Source: Desulfofundulus thermobenzoicus
GTDB taxonomy: Bacteria; Bacillota; Desulfotomaculia; Desulfotomaculales; Desulfovirgulaceae
Assembly: GCF_009428905.1 (NCBI RefSeq)
Contig: NZ_WHYR01000039.1
Location: 1-33,607, forward strand
Direction: 5' to 3'
Length of the DNA stretch: 33,607 nucleotides
The notes beneath the pieces were generated by a model. The model had not been told where the DNA came from. It was given only the letters and a program-made list of their open reading frames with translations, and searched no databases. The first letter of the stretch is position 1. Every line of letters starts with the position of its first letter. Both the position numbers and the translations under genes were made by a program. This document shows positions 32,517 through 33,607 of the stretch, in pieces.

Positions 32517-32532
32517 TGACGTCATGACGTCA
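32517..32532. promoter_or_regulatory. Tandem palindrome, probable operator
   Basis: TGACGTCATGACGTCA is two copies of the palindrome TGACGTCA in direct contact and is itself a perfect 16-base palindrome. It lies about 6 bases after the expected start of the consensus promoter at 32476, where a bound repressor would block an otherwise very strong promoter. Confidence 0.6.
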
Positions 32533-32743
32533 TAATGATATATTCAGGTATTTGGTGCCTTTATTTTTCCCAAAATATGTGCTTGACATCACATTCCTTA
32601 ATGATAGGCCGTCCTAACAAATTTGCCAACTGAAAATCTAGGCAGGTAAAGGAGGTATGCCAGGGCTGATGTGTGTGTAGCCAAGGCATGGTAAAAGGAG
32701 GATTGCTAGAATTTGTCAGTATAATTTTAAGGGAGGGGTAGCC

Positions 32744-33466
32744 ATGGCTGAGATTTCCGTTAGACAAGAAGAAGTAAATCTGTTATCACGATTGGACCGG
32801 ATTCCAATAACGAGGTCTATTATAGGAATTATGTTACTCCTGGCTTTCGTATGGATCATCGAAGCTTTTGATATTGGCGTTGTAGGGCAAGTTGTACTTG
32901 TATTGAAGAAAATATGGAATTTAAGTCCCGGCGATGTCGGACTATTGGGTACGTCATCGACGATAGGGGTTGTTATTGGAGTCTATTTTGCCGGTCGGTT
33001 AATTGATAAATTTGGCCGCAAAAAAGTATTAATGTGGGGTGTAGCCTGGTTTACTTTTTTTACCTTGATAGGTGCATTGTTCCCTAATTTATATTGGGTG
33101 GTAGCTACAAGATTTATCGCAGGTCTGGGCGAAGGAGCGGTATTTCCACTTCCATATCTGATGATCTCAGAATTTGTTGGGGCTAAGCGGCGAGGAGCGT
33201 TAGCTAGTTCTGCAAATGCCATCCTGTGTGCGGCGTATGTGTTGCCTAGTCTTGTAGGTGCTTGGGCACTGGCAGCATTTCCGTTGGAAATTGCCTGGCG
33301 TGTTCCCTTTATAGCTGGTGGCATCCCAATTTTCGTCGTGTTTGCCATAGCCAAATGGCTCCCGGAATCCCCGCGCTGGCTTCTAGAACAAGGCCGCGCA
33401 CAAGAAGTTCATGAACTGGTTGTCGATTCTCAAAATAAACCGGAAAAAATTGTCACATTAAATTAG
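32744..33466 (+). pseudogene. MFS transporter, N-terminal half only
   Basis: A 240-residue product starting at ATG 32744 after AAGGGAGGGG. It covers the first six membrane helices of an MFS carrier: a GRLIDKFGRKK loop between helices 2 and 3, RFIAGLGEGAVFPLPYLMISEF, and PESPRWLLEQGRAQE at the start of the central loop. The frame then runs into KPEKIVTLN and stops, where a full carrier would continue for about 200 more residues. No continuation is seen in the other frames before the window ends. It belongs to the same broad metabolite:H+ symporter group as the gene at 14144. A truncated, probably non-functional gene is the likeliest reading, despite its intact promoter and ribosome site. Confidence 0.75.
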
Positions 33467-33547
33467 GTCGGCCAGCCACGAAAACCAAAGAAATTATCAC
33501 TTTAAAAAGGTAAACCCAAATACAATTCTCAAATAACGTTGGCAAAC

Positions 33548-33582
33548 AAAAAGCCGGGCTGCCTCATTTTTCAGGCACCCCG
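33548..33582 (-). terminator. Intrinsic terminator for a leftward gene beyond the window
   Basis: Read on the minus strand, CGGGGTGCCT pairs with AGGCAGCCCG around an eight-base loop with one mismatch, and a TTTTT run follows shortly after. It implies a minus-strand gene to the right, converging on the truncated MFS gene. Confidence 0.7.
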
Positions 33583-33607
33583 ACCAATTGTTCCAGTTAA
33601 AGCAGCC

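Larger units (their letters stand above)
32270..32743. other. Intergenic control region before the half-length MFS gene
   Basis: About 470 bases with no gene. It holds the operon terminator (32284-32322), a 9-base tandem direct repeat TTCTAAAAG (32344-32361), a consensus promoter (32476-32504), a tandem palindrome (32517-32532), and a seven-codon frame after a perfect AAAGGAGGT (32657-32680, MPGLMCV). A second unattached AAAAGGAGG lies at 32693-32701. The composition is AT-rich, unlike the preceding operon. Confidence 0.6.

Noticed and set aside
1..33607. CRISPR arrays, tRNA or rRNA genes, insertion sequences
   Set aside because: No regular repeat-spacer pattern, no cloverleaf-like or ribosomal sequence and no transposase frame were seen on either strand.

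Overview
The window reads as a catabolic region of an anaerobic Gram-positive bacterium. Strong Shine-Dalgarno sites, a lipobox substrate-binding protein, sigma-54 activators and a TAXI-type TRAP transporter point to Clostridia of the Desulfotomaculum/Pelotomaculum kind; this placement is inference. All convincing genes lie on the + strand. I see no tRNA, rRNA, CRISPR array or complete insertion sequence.

Region 1 (1-5273, GC-rich): the 3' part of a fumarate-reductase-type flavoprotein, a single-chain aconitase, and a PAS-containing sigma-54 activator. Region 2 (about 5274-17330, clearly more AT-rich): a gene-poor gap, then a PrpR-like sigma-54 activator. After a -24/-12 promoter with an upstream palindrome comes a cluster of LeuCD-like dehydratase (DmdAB type), PEP-mutase-family lyase (Dml type), a divergent enolase, a PrpF-family isomerase (Mii type), a metallo-beta-lactamase-fold hydrolase, a frameshifted MFS transporter and both aconitase X subunits. 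Three of these families match the last steps of nicotinate fermentation (3-methylitaconate to dimethylmaleate to 2,3-dimethylmalate to propionate plus pyruvate). The earlier nicotinate genes are absent, so the true substrate is open.

Region 3 (about 17400-32322, GC-rich): a FadR-type GntR regulator with its own promoter and a palindrome at the start of its transcript, then a long tight operon. It encodes TAXI-TRAP uptake, a methylisocitrate-lyase-like enzyme, a short citrate-synthase-fold protein of citryl-CoA-lyase size, succinyl-CoA-synthetase-like beta and alpha subunits with a FixX-like ferredoxin between them, a MmgE/PrpD protein, a fumarate-reductase-like Fe-S subunit and flavoprotein, a split class I fumarase-like hydratase, and a second flavoprotein. 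A clear intrinsic terminator closes it. An operator-like motif like the one at the regulator recurs before the beta-subunit gene.

The operon has two plausible readings. One is a methylcitrate-type cycle: PrpD, the aconitase and the lyase give pyruvate plus succinate, and succinate is oxidised through fumarate to malate. The other is CoA activation and cleavage of an imported citrate-like acid by a ligase-lyase pair like the citryl-CoA synthetase/lyase of Hydrogenobacter. Region 4 (32323-33607, AT-rich): a consensus promoter with a tandem palindrome, a half-length MFS gene and a terminator facing left.
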